In this document: in pieces, positions 48,901 through 56,573 of the stretch | Position numbering within the stretch: position 1 is the first letter of the stretch | Layout: each line of letters begins with the position of its first letter | From: Pseudomonas sivasensis | Lineage (GTDB): Bacteria > Pseudomonadota > Gammaproteobacteria > Pseudomonadales > Pseudomonadaceae | Assembly: GCF_013778505.1 (NCBI RefSeq) | Contig: NZ_JAAOWU010000001.1 | Location: 310,001 to 374,000 of the forward strand | DNA: 64,000 nucleotides | Direction of reading: 5' to 3' | The notes under the pieces: generated by a model | Seen by the model: only the letters and a program-made list of their open reading frames with translations | Databases searched by the model: none | What the model was told of the DNA's origin: nothing | Program-made: the position numbers and the translations under genes

Positions 48901-51358
48901 TGAGCAGCAAGTCACCCGTAGCTGTAAGAACACCGGTATTGAGCAGATGGCTGCCCACGCTGAAGTCCACGCCCCCGCCACTGCGCACTTGCGCGCCCTG
49001 ACCAAGCTCGGCGCTCAGCGCATTGAACGACAGTTTGCCCAGGCTTTTGAGGGCACCAGCGCCTTTATAGCTGCCGGTCAGGTCCAGAGTCAGGCTACCT
49101 TCGGTTTCCAGGCTACCGTCGTTTTGCCAGTTGTCGCCACTGGCCACCAGGTTTTCGACCGAGATCAGCTTGCCGCTGGCGGACTGGCTGAAGGTGCCGA
49201 CCTTGATGCCAATTTTCTGCGCCTGAATCAGGCTGGTGTTGGTCCAGTCGGCCAGATCGAGGTTAAGGGCGCCGTTGGTGATGAAACTGCCGCCTGCGCT
49301 GCCTGCGTCGGTCAGGGCCAAGTCGAAGGTCTGCCCGAGGTGGCGCACTGTACCGGCCTGGTTACTCAAGCCAGTGCTGCTCAAGGCAAACTGTTCGTTG
49401 CCGATTTCGATCAGGCCGTTATCGTTACTGAACAGACCGCCTACCTGGAACTGGCTTTTGCCCAGGGTCCCCAAGGCTCGCAGTTTACCGCTGCTGTTGC
49501 TGACGCTCCCGGCAAGAACTCCCAAGGTTTGACCGGTTTCAATCAAGCCTTGATCGTTGTTGAGAGTGTTCGCCAGTCTAAGATTGATGTTGTTGGCGCT
49601 CAGAATGCCCTTAGCATTTTTGAGGCTTGATGCGTCGACACTCAGCTGCTGCAGCGCTGTCAGCTCACCGTTATCGTTGCGCAACTCGCCACCGTTGAGT
49701 TGCAGCTGGCCAGCAGAAGCAACGATACGGCCACGGTCGTTAGTGAGTTTTGCAGTGCTGGTAAGTTCGACGCTTTCGGCGCGGGTATCGCCCTGGCTGT
49801 TGTCGAACGTTGCCGTGGTCGCGGTGAACTTGCCGCCGACGGCATTTAGGTTGCCCTGATTGTTGCGTAGGGTGTCGGCGCTCAGGGTCATGGCGCCCGC
49901 GCCAGTGAGAATCTTGCCTTCGCGGTTGTCCAGCAAATCGCTGCCAGTGGCGTTGAGCGCACCGGTGGTGGCTTGCAGCGTGCCCTTGCGGTTATCCATT
50001 TGCTTGACGGTGACGGTCAGGCCGCCGGTCTTGCTGAGGATCAAGCCCTGATTGCTGTTGTCCAGGGTGTCACTGACCTTGAGTGTTGCGGCGCCTTGGC
50101 TGGCGATGACTGCCCCACGGTTATCAAGTTGTTGCAGGTCGGTACCCAAGCTGCCCTGGGCTACGATATTACCGCTGTTGCTCAGTTTTCCGCCGTTGAT
50201 CTTCAGGTGGCTGGCCTGGTTGGCGCTGCCATCATCCCTGAGCCCGGCATTGAGGTTGCCGGTGTTGGTGATCTGCTGACCCTCGACCTCTAGGTTGCCC
50301 GCCGCGGTCAGGCTCTTTTGAATATCCAGGGTGTTGGCGGCTGCGACCTTGACGTCTTTGCCCGCGTAGGTGGTGTCGGTCAGTGCGATATTTTGCGCCT
50401 TGAGGTTCACATCACCCGTGGTAGAAACAGCGGCTAGAGTCAGTTGACCATTGGCATCGAGTTGAATATCACCGCCGCTGGCTATCATCTCGCCATCGAG
50501 TTTTACCCCGACACCGGCTTCGGTTCCCACCAGCTTGATGGTCCCGACGTACATGCCGCCCAAGGCAGAGGAGTCGATGGCCAGCTGTGGTGCATCGGCC
50601 GGGTTGGCAGCGCGAGCGGTGGCCTTGAGGGTTGTTGCATCAACGTCGTTGGCACCGGCAACGATGGTCAGGTTTTTCGCCTGAATCTCGGCATTGATCT
50701 TTGCTGAACGGGTGATGATTTCGAAGCGGTCGATATTAGTGGCGTTAAGGCCCGCACCCTCGATGGCGACGCTGCCACCGTCCACTTGGTAGCGGGTCAG
50801 TTGGCCGTTTTCGATCACCGGTTTACCGGTGGTTAGGGTCGCTTGCGGCGTGTTGATAAAGCCGCAGCCGTTACAACTGATGCCGTATGGGTTGGCAACG
50901 ATGACATGGGCCGATTGTCCGGCCACTTCGGTGTAGCCCCGCAGTTGGCTGGGGCTGCCGCCGTTGACCTCGTTGAGAATGATCTTCGCGGCCTGGCCGT
51001 TGAGGCCGCTGTTGCCGACGATATAGCCGCCCAACTGGGTGCTTTGCAGGTTCTGCGTCGAGTTGTTGAGGATGACGCCCTGGCTGCCGACGTTGTAATC
51101 ATGGAACTGGTTGTGGGAGAGACCACTGCCGTTGGGCGCGGCGATATTGATCACCGGCACGCCATTGCCAGCCTGGCCAACCGTAGTGCCCGGACCATTG
51201 ACTACGATGCCGTCGGCCTGCACTAGGGAAGTCTGCCAAAACATAGCGTTGGCCAGGATGATGGCCAGGCCGCGTTTGGGCATGCCGAGGAAACGCGCAC
51301 GAGTTTTCAAGGCAGCAGAAGGCTGGCGGGCCAGAAAGGCCAGGTGGCGAACGTCCAT
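42932..51358 (-). CDS. cdiA: CdiA-type filamentous hemagglutinin with rRNase-like toxin end
   Basis: The product has 2808 residues and is exported by the two-partner (Tps) route to the cell surface. An extended signal region (about 1-48, ending in SLVQA) is followed by the TPS secretion domain (about 49-300) with ANPYGISCNGCGFIN at 155-169. Filamentous repeat regions (LDNREGKIL, LTAGRDVVV, DLSIKAGQDL types) run to about 2450. VANNELNTRRN marks the pre-toxin border. A short hydrophobic stretch follows at about 2565-2590 (VAAAIAVTLIVAG), then a linker rich in Gly, Pro and Ser. The last 100 residues end with YSVDTQHGRFEQL: Asp2766, His2769 and Glu2773 fit the catalytic D-x-x-H-x-x-x-E of colicin E3 (WDSQHGALE), predicting cleavage of 16S rRNA. 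It is followed by the immunity gene and preceded by its transporter. Confidence 0.9.
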   Translation of the reverse strand: MDVRHLAFLARQPSAALKTRARFLGMPKRGLAIILANAMFWQTSLVQADGIVVNGPGTTVGQAGNGVPVINIAAPNGSGLSHNQFHDYNVGSQGVILNNSTQNLQSTQLGGYIVGNSGLNGQAAKIILNEVNGGSPSQLRGYTEVAGQSAHVIVANPYGISCNGCGFINTPQATLTTGKPVIENGQLTRYQVDGGSVAIEGAGLNATNIDRFEIITRSAKINAEIQAKNLTIVAGANDVDATTLKATARAANPADAPQLAIDSSALGGMYVGTIKLVGTEAGVGVKLDGEMIASGGDIQLDANGQLTLAAVSTTGDVNLKAQNIALTDTTYAGKDVKVAAANTLDIQKSLTAAGNLEVEGQQITNTGNLNAGLRDDGSANQASHLKINGGKLSNSGNIVAQGSLGTDLQQLDNRGAVIASQGAATLKVSDTLDNSNQGLILSKTGGLTVTVKQMDNRKGTLQATTGALNATGSDLLDNREGKILTGAGAMTLSADTLRNNQGNLNAVGGKFTATTATFDNSQGDTRAESVELTSTAKLTNDRGRIVASAGQLQLNGGELRNDNGELTALQQLSVDASSLKNAKGILSANNINLRLANTLNNDQGLIETGQTLGVLAGSVSNSSGKLRALGTLGKSQFQVGGLFSNDNGLIEIGNEQFALSSTGLSNQAGTVRHLGQTFDLALTDAGSAGGSFITNGALNLDLADWTNTSLIQAQKIGIKVGTFSQSASGKLISVENLVASGDNWQNDGSLETEGSLTLDLTGSYKGAGALKSLGKLSFNALSAELGQGAQVRSGGGVDFSVGSHLLNTGVLTATGDLLLKVASLTNQGTLGAARALTIESPTVLNEGGLIFSGADIVVRAGSFTNNKGDVYSLGKLDITAANGASANLIENISGTIESAGDMNLLATRLINRKDVFAFAPSLTSGYITLYGTDNCKGKHCEAYYGVTENYGAKITQDSARGALMAGGKLNFKGDRVDNEFSTIASGGPMLLDTQVLKNTGAGGGEQHNSSYTIYTKSESAYYTFINNMGAYNAYNNPDSASYNPAAMPFGAIALGERTGYSVIQTSGAPIESATAIIQSAGTVDITGSQQIENGFIRPGTVYAGGADRVDSTAVTSNTQALPQFNAQSAPDLTQKAVDPLALPGFSLPTGQNGLFHLSTNPQHKYLVETNPAFANLSNFVSSDYLLSRLGFDPDQAQRRLGDGLYEQRLIREAVIARTGARFIAGLDSDDAMFRYLMDNAIASKSQLNLAPGISLTSAQVAALTHDIVWMEEQVVSGHKVLVPVLYMAQANNRLASSGALIQGTDVALISGGDLKNQGMLRATNTLQVSGENISNQGLMEANERLSMLATDSIRNAQGGIFKGKNVSVTATQGDVVNERSRVSQDTQYGGSVQHHDYVDNAARIEAANTLSVAAGRDIQNSGSVLQVGGDAKLMAGRDLNLVATEQVDSSSGRTRKTSWSQSQTTQHGSTVAVGGALTATAAQDIKVVASHISAQNALDLTAGRDVVVASAANESHRASQSKKVKSSNDQIRQQSSTLQTGGDLSIKAGQDLTLVASQMKSAKDVALDANRDINLLSATDETASFYSKKSKGSFGRSKSEQRESYDSTNIASVVEAGNHLTINTSKAADGSMNLGGGRDVTVIGSKLKAQGDLMVGATGDIAVLSGVEEHGSYSKKTKSGFLGLSKSGASQLKTSATQVSSELAAGNDLVIAAGNDVRLRASEATAKNDVELRAGLINKDGDINLVSANDTAYSQSEQYKKKVGPSVSGGFLSFASAKEAGRTAQSSTSVGSQVNAERDASLQAERDINVVGSGISAGRYVSLDAGRDVNVVAAQNSSSEQESSKTKQVGIGVSGDDNGVSLFIGADRTKQKDRIEQQTAAASKIVAGEDLEIVSGRDINQVGSDLKASNDIDLRAGRNVNIDAAKETMLLEQQREAERNGLTATMNHNFGNTKKAVNGAGDGEDNVSKASSILKAIDSVSQFLAGPTVDAKFGNSKNSSTQQIIEQTSRSSTLSAGNDLSVSANNDVLVRGGLLDAGRDINIKGRDVTLDVAKGSYSEETREEQSWGGIHGGTSGGFKVGVGGSHGVSSADGIQGSSSPTQLNAGRDVSLQATNDLGLIGAQVGASRDISLTAGNELNIRSAQNESSNENNRASGGGEVGFTFGSEGVGVYASVSLGKGNLEREAERQQEAYLYAGDRLSFNSGKDTNISGATLRGNEVVGRVGGNLNVSSATDTGKVKGKEFDINVTVTVGPGAGVSGSVGYGATTGKTNWVGQQTSITGVQAVDIRTENHTQIDGALIAADNGNLKLDTGTLGFSDIAGKDKEHGYYLNVGGTYNAGSSGGTAQDASQTGKGKEGESGWSVNGWNYEKDREQVVRATVGSGEIIVRDDKNTGGDSTLGLNRDTNKAYEITQDEESRTDLYATGTSVGAVLDPGKTYDQWKKNVSLYGENSAAAFANLQEILMTMELLAENVTDLDMATRVANNELNTRRNVRYLTSKDQSRRQEGFRYFLTGSKDDELSTKQQVLVSGMADIAAQDPEKAITLMLQVLGLQKSENPGQKNLAPVAVGGAAVAAAIAVTLIVAGPATPENQARMREAVNGIIKDASSSTIMADLQMKLAVEIIKTYYGTSFPIELLDDKNRALVFPILDIGPNPSSGGYAGGGLPTTNPNSGGSQIVDPSSGSYTTPVVGNPSLGLVYNLPGGQSASDFEKGLVSLPPGERVATVKTTAKEVADSLGWKKDSRLSRMNSRDVYVGGDGFIYSVDTQHGRFEQLNGRSGAHMGEVKFDLSPVDNSKDSSGGHDLRVK

Positions 51359-51389
51359 GTCAATCTCTCAAGGCAGGTGCAGCAAAAAA

Positions 51390-53111
51390 TTAAAAGAACA
51401 CATCCATGCGGAAGTAGATCGGCGCTTCGCGCTCTGTGATGACTGCCGGTCGCTCCAGCGAATGGGCAAAGGTCACGGTCGCGGCCACATGCTGGCCGCG
51501 CGCAAAGAGTTCCAGCGAGTTGCTGGACATGCGCCCGTGGGTCTCGCTGTTGTAGCGGCCATGGCTGATCACGCCCTGGTCGTAACCGAGGCTGGTGCCA
51601 TATTCGGCAAACACCGGGCGCAGCCAGTCGAAGGTCACCGGACGGCTCCAGCGCAGATCGTTGCGCCAGTAACCGCCGCTGTCACCGGACAGGGTCTGGT
51701 CCTTGTAACCGCGAATCGAAGACTGCCCGCCCAGGCTAGTGCGCTGAGAGCTGTAGAGCACGTCTTCGCTGCGTTGGCCGGTCATCAGGCTGCTGAAGCT
51801 GAACGACTCGCCCCAAAGGGTGAACGGCTGCAAGTAGCTGAGGGTGGCGGTGTATTTGCGGTAGCGGGAATTCGGGTCGCTGGGGCTGGGCTTGTCGCCC
51901 GTAATGGTGCGATTGCTCTGTGCATCGAGGGCGCCGATGCCGTTCTGCATGCCAAGGTCCACGTTGACGAAGGCGCTGCCAATTCGTCGACCGTGGTTGA
52001 TGCCAAACTGAGCTTCGCTGATGCGATTGCTACTACCGGAAAGTTTGGCGTCTTCAATGTAATTATTGGTGCGCACGTGCGCCAGCCCGGCGCTGATCGA
52101 CGTCTTGCTCAGGGCATCACGGTGAATGACACGCTCAAGACGCAGTTGGTGGTTCTGACTGTCGCCGCTGTATTTGTAATTGAAGCCCAAGGCCTCGACC
52201 TGCGTACGGTACTCAGTCTGGCTATAGGTGTAGCTGAGGTTCCACCAACCGAATGGCAGGTTGTAATAGAGCATGGCGTTGCGCGAGGTTTTCTGGTGAT
52301 CGCTGACCGCGTCATGGCCACCACGCAGAGCAAGCTGGTCACCCAACCCTAGTGGGCTGTCCCAATCAAAGGAGCTGCCCCACTGCTGTTCGCCGGTACT
52401 CTTTTGGCCGTCGTTATGCCGTGACAGGCCAACGCGCCAGGGTTTCTGTGGGGTGTTCTTCACCAGTACCTGGCTGCTGCCAACGGCTTGGCCGGGGGCC
52501 AGTTCCATCTGCGCGCGGTTTGAAGGCAGGCGGTTGAGCTGGTCAACCATCTGCTCGATCTCCCGCAGGTTGAGCAAATCACCCGGTTTGCCGGGGAAGC
52601 TCATCGTCAGTTCACGGTCTGACAGTCCGCTGCCTTCGGCGCCTTTCAGGCTTTCCAACCGGCCCTCGACCACCAGCACCTTAAGATTGCCGTTGGATAG
52701 ATCCTGCTGCGGCAGATAGGCCCGACTGGTGACCAGGCCTTTTTCCAGGTAGTAATCGGTAATGGCCTTGAGCAAGGCATTGAGCTGACTGACGCCGAGG
52801 CACTGCTCGGTATAGGGTTTAAGCAGCTTGGCGCGCTCGCCATCGGACAAGGCATTGGCACCCTGCAGCTCGATGGTCTTGATTGGAAAACAGCGACTGT
52901 CCGCTGGTGCCACTGGCGCTGCCGGAGCGGCGACTTTACCGGGCAACTCTTTGAGTTCGTCGAGGCGACGGCGCTGCTCTTCAAGCAGGCGGTCTTGTCG
53001 GTCACGGATAAGGTCCGTGTCACCTGGGGTGGGGGCAGCGAAAGCGGCATTCAGCGGAGAAAGGCATAGCAACGCAATACACAACCTCGCCCGGAAGACG
53101 AGTAATGACAT
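51390..53111 (-). CDS. cdiB: TpsB outer-membrane transporter CdiB (ShlB/FhaC family)
   Basis: The product has 573 residues. Its signal peptide ends near residue 25 (NAAFA before APTPGDTD). An N-terminal helix (about 30-55, LIRDRQDRLLEEQRRRLDEL) plugs the pore in this family. Two POTRA domains follow (about 72-150 starting RCFPIKTIELQGANAL, and 150-225). A 16-strand barrel then has the conserved SIRGYKDQTLSGDSGGYW and ends in the C-terminal Phe (YFRMDVFF). It exports the large CdiA product. The gene precedes cdiA by 31 bases; order B-A-I matches Escherichia-type loci. Confidence 0.95.
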   Translation of the reverse strand: MSLLVFRARLCIALLCLSPLNAAFAAPTPGDTDLIRDRQDRLLEEQRRRLDELKELPGKVAAPAAPVAPADSRCFPIKTIELQGANALSDGERAKLLKPYTEQCLGVSQLNALLKAITDYYLEKGLVTSRAYLPQQDLSNGNLKVLVVEGRLESLKGAEGSGLSDRELTMSFPGKPGDLLNLREIEQMVDQLNRLPSNRAQMELAPGQAVGSSQVLVKNTPQKPWRVGLSRHNDGQKSTGEQQWGSSFDWDSPLGLGDQLALRGGHDAVSDHQKTSRNAMLYYNLPFGWWNLSYTYSQTEYRTQVEALGFNYKYSGDSQNHQLRLERVIHRDALSKTSISAGLAHVRTNNYIEDAKLSGSSNRISEAQFGINHGRRIGSAFVNVDLGMQNGIGALDAQSNRTITGDKPSPSDPNSRYRKYTATLSYLQPFTLWGESFSFSSLMTGQRSEDVLYSSQRTSLGGQSSIRGYKDQTLSGDSGGYWRNDLRWSRPVTFDWLRPVFAEYGTSLGYDQGVISHGRYNSETHGRMSSNSLELFARGQHVAATVTFAHSLERPAVITEREAPIYFRMDVFF

Positions 53112-53586
53112 TTTCGATCCCTCGAAATTCAGCAGTATCCATAAAGTGGCGGGAGAGTAGAGAGAGGGAATAAGGGGGTCAAGTCACCACTCGTCGGAAA
53201 CTGTATCAAGGGTGATACGCAATTCGTAATTCCTGTCTGAGTCGACAGGTATTTATTTTCTGCGTATTTTCCCACGAAAACCAGCAAGACCAGGCAAGGC
53301 GATACATTCTCAACTCTCCGCGATTCAAAAGAGCTAGCCGTTTCAACAGCACTTCAAATAACTGACCCAGCACCCAGATAAATACCCCGGGAAGCCACAG
53401 ATCTTGAGATCATTGATTGAGGTATCCAAGCAGCCCAGTTTTGCATAGGTCAGATGGGAGCATCTGCCAGGGTTGGAAGTAGCCAGTCGTGAAGGACGGT
53501 TTCAACCCATAGCGGCCCTTCGCGGAAGACAGCTAACGATCTGAAGCCGAAGTTCACGAAGGGCAGCAATCTGTTGCCGCTGACCG
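53112..53586. other. Promoter region of cdiBAI; no gene seen
   Basis: These 475 bases upstream of cdiB are AT-rich, with no recognised gene. They contain a short dyad CCTGTC / GACAGG at 53232-53249. The segment at about 53495-53560 resembles a short repeated motif seen near mobile elements in Pseudomonas, but I cannot prove it. The cdi promoter presumably lies within the first 200 bases. Confidence 0.4.
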
Positions 53587-53618
53587 AAAACTGACCCACT
53601 AGAGGCTGGGTCAGTTTT
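53587..53618. terminator. Hairpin after the small gene at 53611
   Basis: AAAACTGACCCA and TGGGTCAGTTTT are a perfect 12-base inverted repeat with an 8-base loop. The stop codon of the small gene at 53611 lies in the stem. On the minus strand four T residues follow, so it may be a modest terminator. Confidence 0.6.
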
Positions 53619-53817
53619 CAATCAGCCCCAACACAATAGCTTCAATCACTCTCTCCGCTCCGCTTATCAGTTCTGCGGGTTTCACGGCCTGCCTCCAAGA
53701 TGATGTCATTGACTGATAATCGTCAGATACGAAGCTTTCAGACCAATGAATAGAAGGATACGCAGGTATGGACAGTGTTTTCAGGGTCGAGCCAGGTGCA
53801 GAGTGAACGAGCCCCAT
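53611..53817 (-). CDS. Hypothetical small protein
   Basis: A possible 68-residue protein starting 7 bases after the stop of the SEC-C gene and ending inside a hairpin. No domain or membrane helix is visible; it contains PAYPSIHWSESFVSDDYQSM. The tight spacing to the upstream gene favours co-transcription, but the coding evidence is weak. It could simply be the 3' untranslated part of that operon. Confidence 0.3.
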   Translation of the reverse strand: MGLVHSAPGSTLKTLSIPAYPSIHWSESFVSDDYQSMTSSWRQAVKPAELISGAERVIEAIVLGLIEN

Positions 53818-53824
53818 GTTGCCG

Positions 53825-55345
53825 TCAACGGCAGCAGTGCTTGTACTTTTTCTCTGAGCCGCAGGGACATTTATCGTTCCGGCCTACCGGCGAGCCAACG
53901 TAGACCCGTTGGGGCGGTTCGTCTGCGATGAGGGGCGGGGCAGTTATTTGAAACGTAAGGTGAGGGTGTGCGCTAGCCATAGCTTTCTGTATCTTCTCCC
54001 AGATATATGCGGCAAGCCTTCGGCACGCAGGAAGCAGATCCTTATGGTGTGACGTAGCAGTGATTTCATCCTGGCAGTTAGTAATGTGCGTCAGCGCTGA
54101 TTGCAATGCGTCTAGATTGTCCAGTTGCTTTACCAAGCTGTGAGCCAGTGCATACCTGGCTTTTATTCGAGTTTTTTCGCTGTTGATGCATTGTTCATAA
54201 AGAGCTTGAGCATCAATTTCGCGTCGGCCCGGAATGAGCTTCTGACTGATAAGTCTGCCGAGCTCAAGCATCGCTTCTGGATACTTTTGTTCCGCTGCTT
54301 CGATTAGCCAGGCGATAGCTTTCAGGCGGTCATCGGCGAAAGCGTGGCCTTGCTGATGCAGCGTGTACAAGTGAAATTGTGCCTGCGGAAATCCAGCCTC
54401 GGCAGACTGTAAAGAGCATTCGAATGAAGCGTTGAGGTCTCTCGGGCCGCCGATTCCACGTTCATGCATTTCCCCCAATTGAGCAAGTGCTCCTGGATGA
54501 GACTGGGCGGCAGCCTGTTGATACAGCTCTCTTGCGTACTCGAAATCTTGCTCGTATCGAGCCGATCCCCAAAAGTGGCAATCGCCGATAAAAGCTAACG
54601 CACTAGCACAGCCTTTATCACTAGCCCGCCAAACCCAGTGTTCACCTTTTTGGCGTTGTTCTTGAAATTCATCGCCTTGGAGGCGCGCATGGTAGACGCC
54701 GTATTCATACATCGCTTCGACATGTGAACCGTCTGCGGCGAGTTTGAACCAAATATTGGCTTGATCAATAGACTTTCGGGATTCAAGGCCGTAACCGTCA
54801 TCAGCTCTGAACATTACCTCCGAGGTTTTTAGGACATTAGCTTTTTCTTTGAAATGGACTCCGAGCGTGTAGCGCGCCTCAGCGTCTTCCTCAAAAATAG
54901 CGATGTAGCTCAATTCTCGAAGGTTGTGCTGTGTGAATGGTGTGACCGTGTATTCAGGGCACTCTCCGAGCACAGGGTTCAGGGAATGCAGATACTCAAG
55001 CAATCCGAGGGCGGCGGGCAGCGCCTGGCTAAGCATTTCAGTTGAGTCGTGGGACGTATAGCTAAACGCCTTCGGGTGAGCCGCAACATTCCCATTTTTT
55101 TGTAGGATACGTAACGGGTTCAGCACCCTGTGGTCTACCAAACGCCTATCTCGTAGGTACGCGATCTTGCGATCAAGATTCAGATCCCGATCCATAGTCG
55201 GAACTAGCGTTTCGCAGAACGCTTCGGCGAAGCTTCTCAAGAAAGTAACTGCATAACCCGGCGTCGAAGCACCTAGGTTCTTTGCCTGTTCGTACAGGTT
55301 AGCCAACTGAGGGCTGACGCTGTGCGCAAACTCAATATCGTTCAT
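53825..55345 (-). CDS. DUF4145-like, Sel1-repeat and SEC-C protein
   Basis: The product has 506 residues, cytoplasmic. The N-terminal 120 residues (YAVTFLRSFAEAFCETLV, IAYLRDRRLVDHRVLNPLRI, KNGNVAAHP) match DUF4145, a helical domain also seen on the HsdR subunit of type I restriction enzymes. Sel1-type repeats fill about 165-400 (EDAEARYTLGVHF, ANIWFKLAADGSHVEAMYEYG, ARELYQQAAAQSHPGALAQLG). The C terminus GRNDKCPCGSEKKYKHCC contains a SEC-C zinc motif with Cys493, Cys495, His503 and Cys504. I know of no described protein with exactly this order. SEC-C motifs often assist protein or ribosome binding. The role is unknown; defence or proteostasis is possible. Confidence 0.82.
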   Translation of the reverse strand: MNDIEFAHSVSPQLANLYEQAKNLGASTPGYAVTFLRSFAEAFCETLVPTMDRDLNLDRKIAYLRDRRLVDHRVLNPLRILQKNGNVAAHPKAFSYTSHDSTEMLSQALPAALGLLEYLHSLNPVLGECPEYTVTPFTQHNLRELSYIAIFEEDAEARYTLGVHFKEKANVLKTSEVMFRADDGYGLESRKSIDQANIWFKLAADGSHVEAMYEYGVYHARLQGDEFQEQRQKGEHWVWRASDKGCASALAFIGDCHFWGSARYEQDFEYARELYQQAAAQSHPGALAQLGEMHERGIGGPRDLNASFECSLQSAEAGFPQAQFHLYTLHQQGHAFADDRLKAIAWLIEAAEQKYPEAMLELGRLISQKLIPGRREIDAQALYEQCINSEKTRIKARYALAHSLVKQLDNLDALQSALTHITNCQDEITATSHHKDLLPACRRLAAYIWEKIQKAMASAHPHLTFQITAPPLIADEPPQRVYVGSPVGRNDKCPCGSEKKYKHCCR

Positions 55346-55540
55346 CGTACGGCCTTAAATACAGGCGGGATTTACCGACAGTGTCGCGTATCCAGAGAGG
55401 TACATGAAAGCGACGTTGAAAATACCCCGTGTCGCGTCAATGATCACACAGTGTGAAGTGGTCTGCTCAACTGACCAGCCGTTCCGTTTAAAGCCAATCC
55501 CCGATTCTAGATGACGGTACACTTTTAGCCGTTTTTTGCC

Positions 55541-55605
55541 GGTCAAGGCCACCCAGTGCGCCGGTCAAATCCGATGCAAATGGGTGGTCAAGTCCATGCA
55601 ATTGG
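55541..55605 (+). mobile_element. Solo terminal repeat array of an IS21-like element
   Basis: GGTCAA-N2-CC occurs at 55541, 55563 and 55586, at 22-23 base steps. Copies two and three extend to ATGCAA-TGG (GGTCAAATCCGATGCAAATGG and GGTCAAGTCCATGCAATTGG). The spacing is the same as in the array at 41775 although the motif differs, so it is an end of another IS21-like element. No transposase is attached. The rest of the interval 55346-55675 shows no convincing gene; a 65-residue frame at 55355-55552 (minus strand) has no similarity I recognise. Confidence 0.6.
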
Positions 55606-55675
55606 CTACACAGCCAGCAACGCTTTGAGAGGCATGATTTCCTTTTGGCGAGTTGCACCAGGTGAAGGCTGGCGT

Positions 55676-56092
55676 TTACTCGGCAGGACGGACCTGAGCG
55701 TTACAAGTGAGGATGTTTCCCTTCGCTTGAAATCTGCAGTCACCCTTTCCAACCGTGACAGTAATTTCCTTACCACCAACGCCAACCGCAAAGGGTGTGA
55801 TCTGCACATCATCCACTGGGTTTAGCATTCCAGGAAGACCGACTAGATAGCCTGCAGTTGCAAGAACAACGCCGATAGCCGATTTTTTCCAATCTTCTAT
55901 CGGGAGTGCAATAACCAGTAGCCCTCCGCAGGTGCACGCCAGTACCGCGGCGAACGTCCAGTTCCACTGTACTCCGATAAAAAACGCCAACACTGACACG
56001 ATGATGAAAACAATAAACGCAGCAAACCATACGAATAGCTGTTTAGCATCCGGCAGTTTTTTTTGATCAGAAGGATCCGGTGACGTCGTCAT
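55676..56092 (-). CDS. Two-helix membrane protein with exposed C-terminal domain
   Basis: The product has 138 residues. Three hydrophobic segments lie at about 18-40 (LFVWFAAFIVFIIVSVLAFF), 47-65 (TFAAVLACTCGGLLVIAL) and 70-90 (SAIGVVLATAGYLVGLPG). A soluble end follows (VQITPFAVGVGGKEITVTVGKGDCRFQAKGNILTCNAQ) with two cysteines that could form a disulfide if it lies in the periplasm. It is probably the last gene of the minus-strand membrane/exported protein series. The family is not recognised. Confidence 0.7.
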   Translation of the reverse strand: MTTSPDPSDQKKLPDAKQLFVWFAAFIVFIIVSVLAFFIGVQWNWTFAAVLACTCGGLLVIALPIEDWKKSAIGVVLATAGYLVGLPGMLNPVDDVQITPFAVGVGGKEITVTVGKGDCRFQAKGNILTCNAQVRPAE

Positions 56093-56199
56093 TTTTAATT
56101 CCTTGATTTGTGGTCATTCTCAGGTCCGTGAGGCTAAGTAAACGACCAGATAATTTTACGATTTGAGATCAGTTATCTTCCAGACGAATATAGGCCCCC

Positions 56200-56364
56200 C
56201 TATACCCCTTCCTGCAGCCCACCAATATTACTCCGCCGAACCTGCCACCGCTTCACCCAAAAGCTCCCCCAGACACCAATACCGGCCAAGAAAATTGTCA
56301 CCGCGGCTAATCCTGCTACTGCAGGGGTTCCTCCAACCATGTGCCAATCATCCGATTTATACAT
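56200..56364 (-). CDS. 54-residue single-pass membrane protein
   Basis: A short frame starts at the ATG at 56362-56364 (MYKSDDWHMVGGTPAVAGLA). One membrane helix spans about 15-38 (AVTIFLAGIGVWGSFWV), followed by a positively charged tail (KRWQVRRS). It begins 6 bases after the preceding small gene. The clear topology (neutral/acidic N terminus, helix, basic end) and tight spacing support a real gene although it is short. The basic C-terminal end suggests that the tail is cytoplasmic. No family is recognised. Confidence 0.65.
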   Translation of the reverse strand: MYKSDDWHMVGGTPAVAGLAAVTIFLAGIGVWGSFWVKRWQVRRSNIGGLQEGV

Positions 56365-56370
56365 CAGGGG

Positions 56371-56568
56371 TCATTCACCTGCAGGTAGCTCGAAGGTCAC
56401 TGGCAACTCTGGTTTTGGTGTAACAGTCCAGGTCCCATCTATATTTCCCTCCACTCGGCCCACAACTCGACAGTGGCCATCCTGTACAGGAATTTGGAGG
56501 TTATGGCAAAGCTCAGGTTGCTTCACAAATACAGTCGCGCTATCGATAATCCGGCCCGGCTCAAGCAA
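56371..56568 (-). CDS. Small soluble protein in the envelope gene series
   Basis: A frame of 65 residues from a TTG start, beginning 5 bases after the stop of the repeat-protein gene; there is no ATG. It reads like a folded domain (RIIDSATVFVKQPELC, NLQIPVQDGHCRVVGRVEGN, TWTVTPKPELPVTFELPAGE) with two cysteines. Translational coupling to the previous gene would explain the weak start. I recognise no family; the gene may also be the 3' portion of a longer, broken gene. Confidence 0.45.
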   Translation of the reverse strand: MLEPGRIIDSATVFVKQPELCHNLQIPVQDGHCRVVGRVEGNIDGTWTVTPKPELPVTFELPAGE

Positions 56569-56573
56569 GGCTC

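Noticed and set aside
53233..53248. CTG-N10-CAG in front of the cdi locus as a LexA box
   Set aside because: The central ten bases (TCTGAGTCGA) are GC-rich and unlike the TA-rich LexA core; the match is probably by chance.
55355..55552. A 65-codon minus-strand frame
   Set aside because: No ribosome-binding site, no family, and it borders an IS-end array; probably non-coding.
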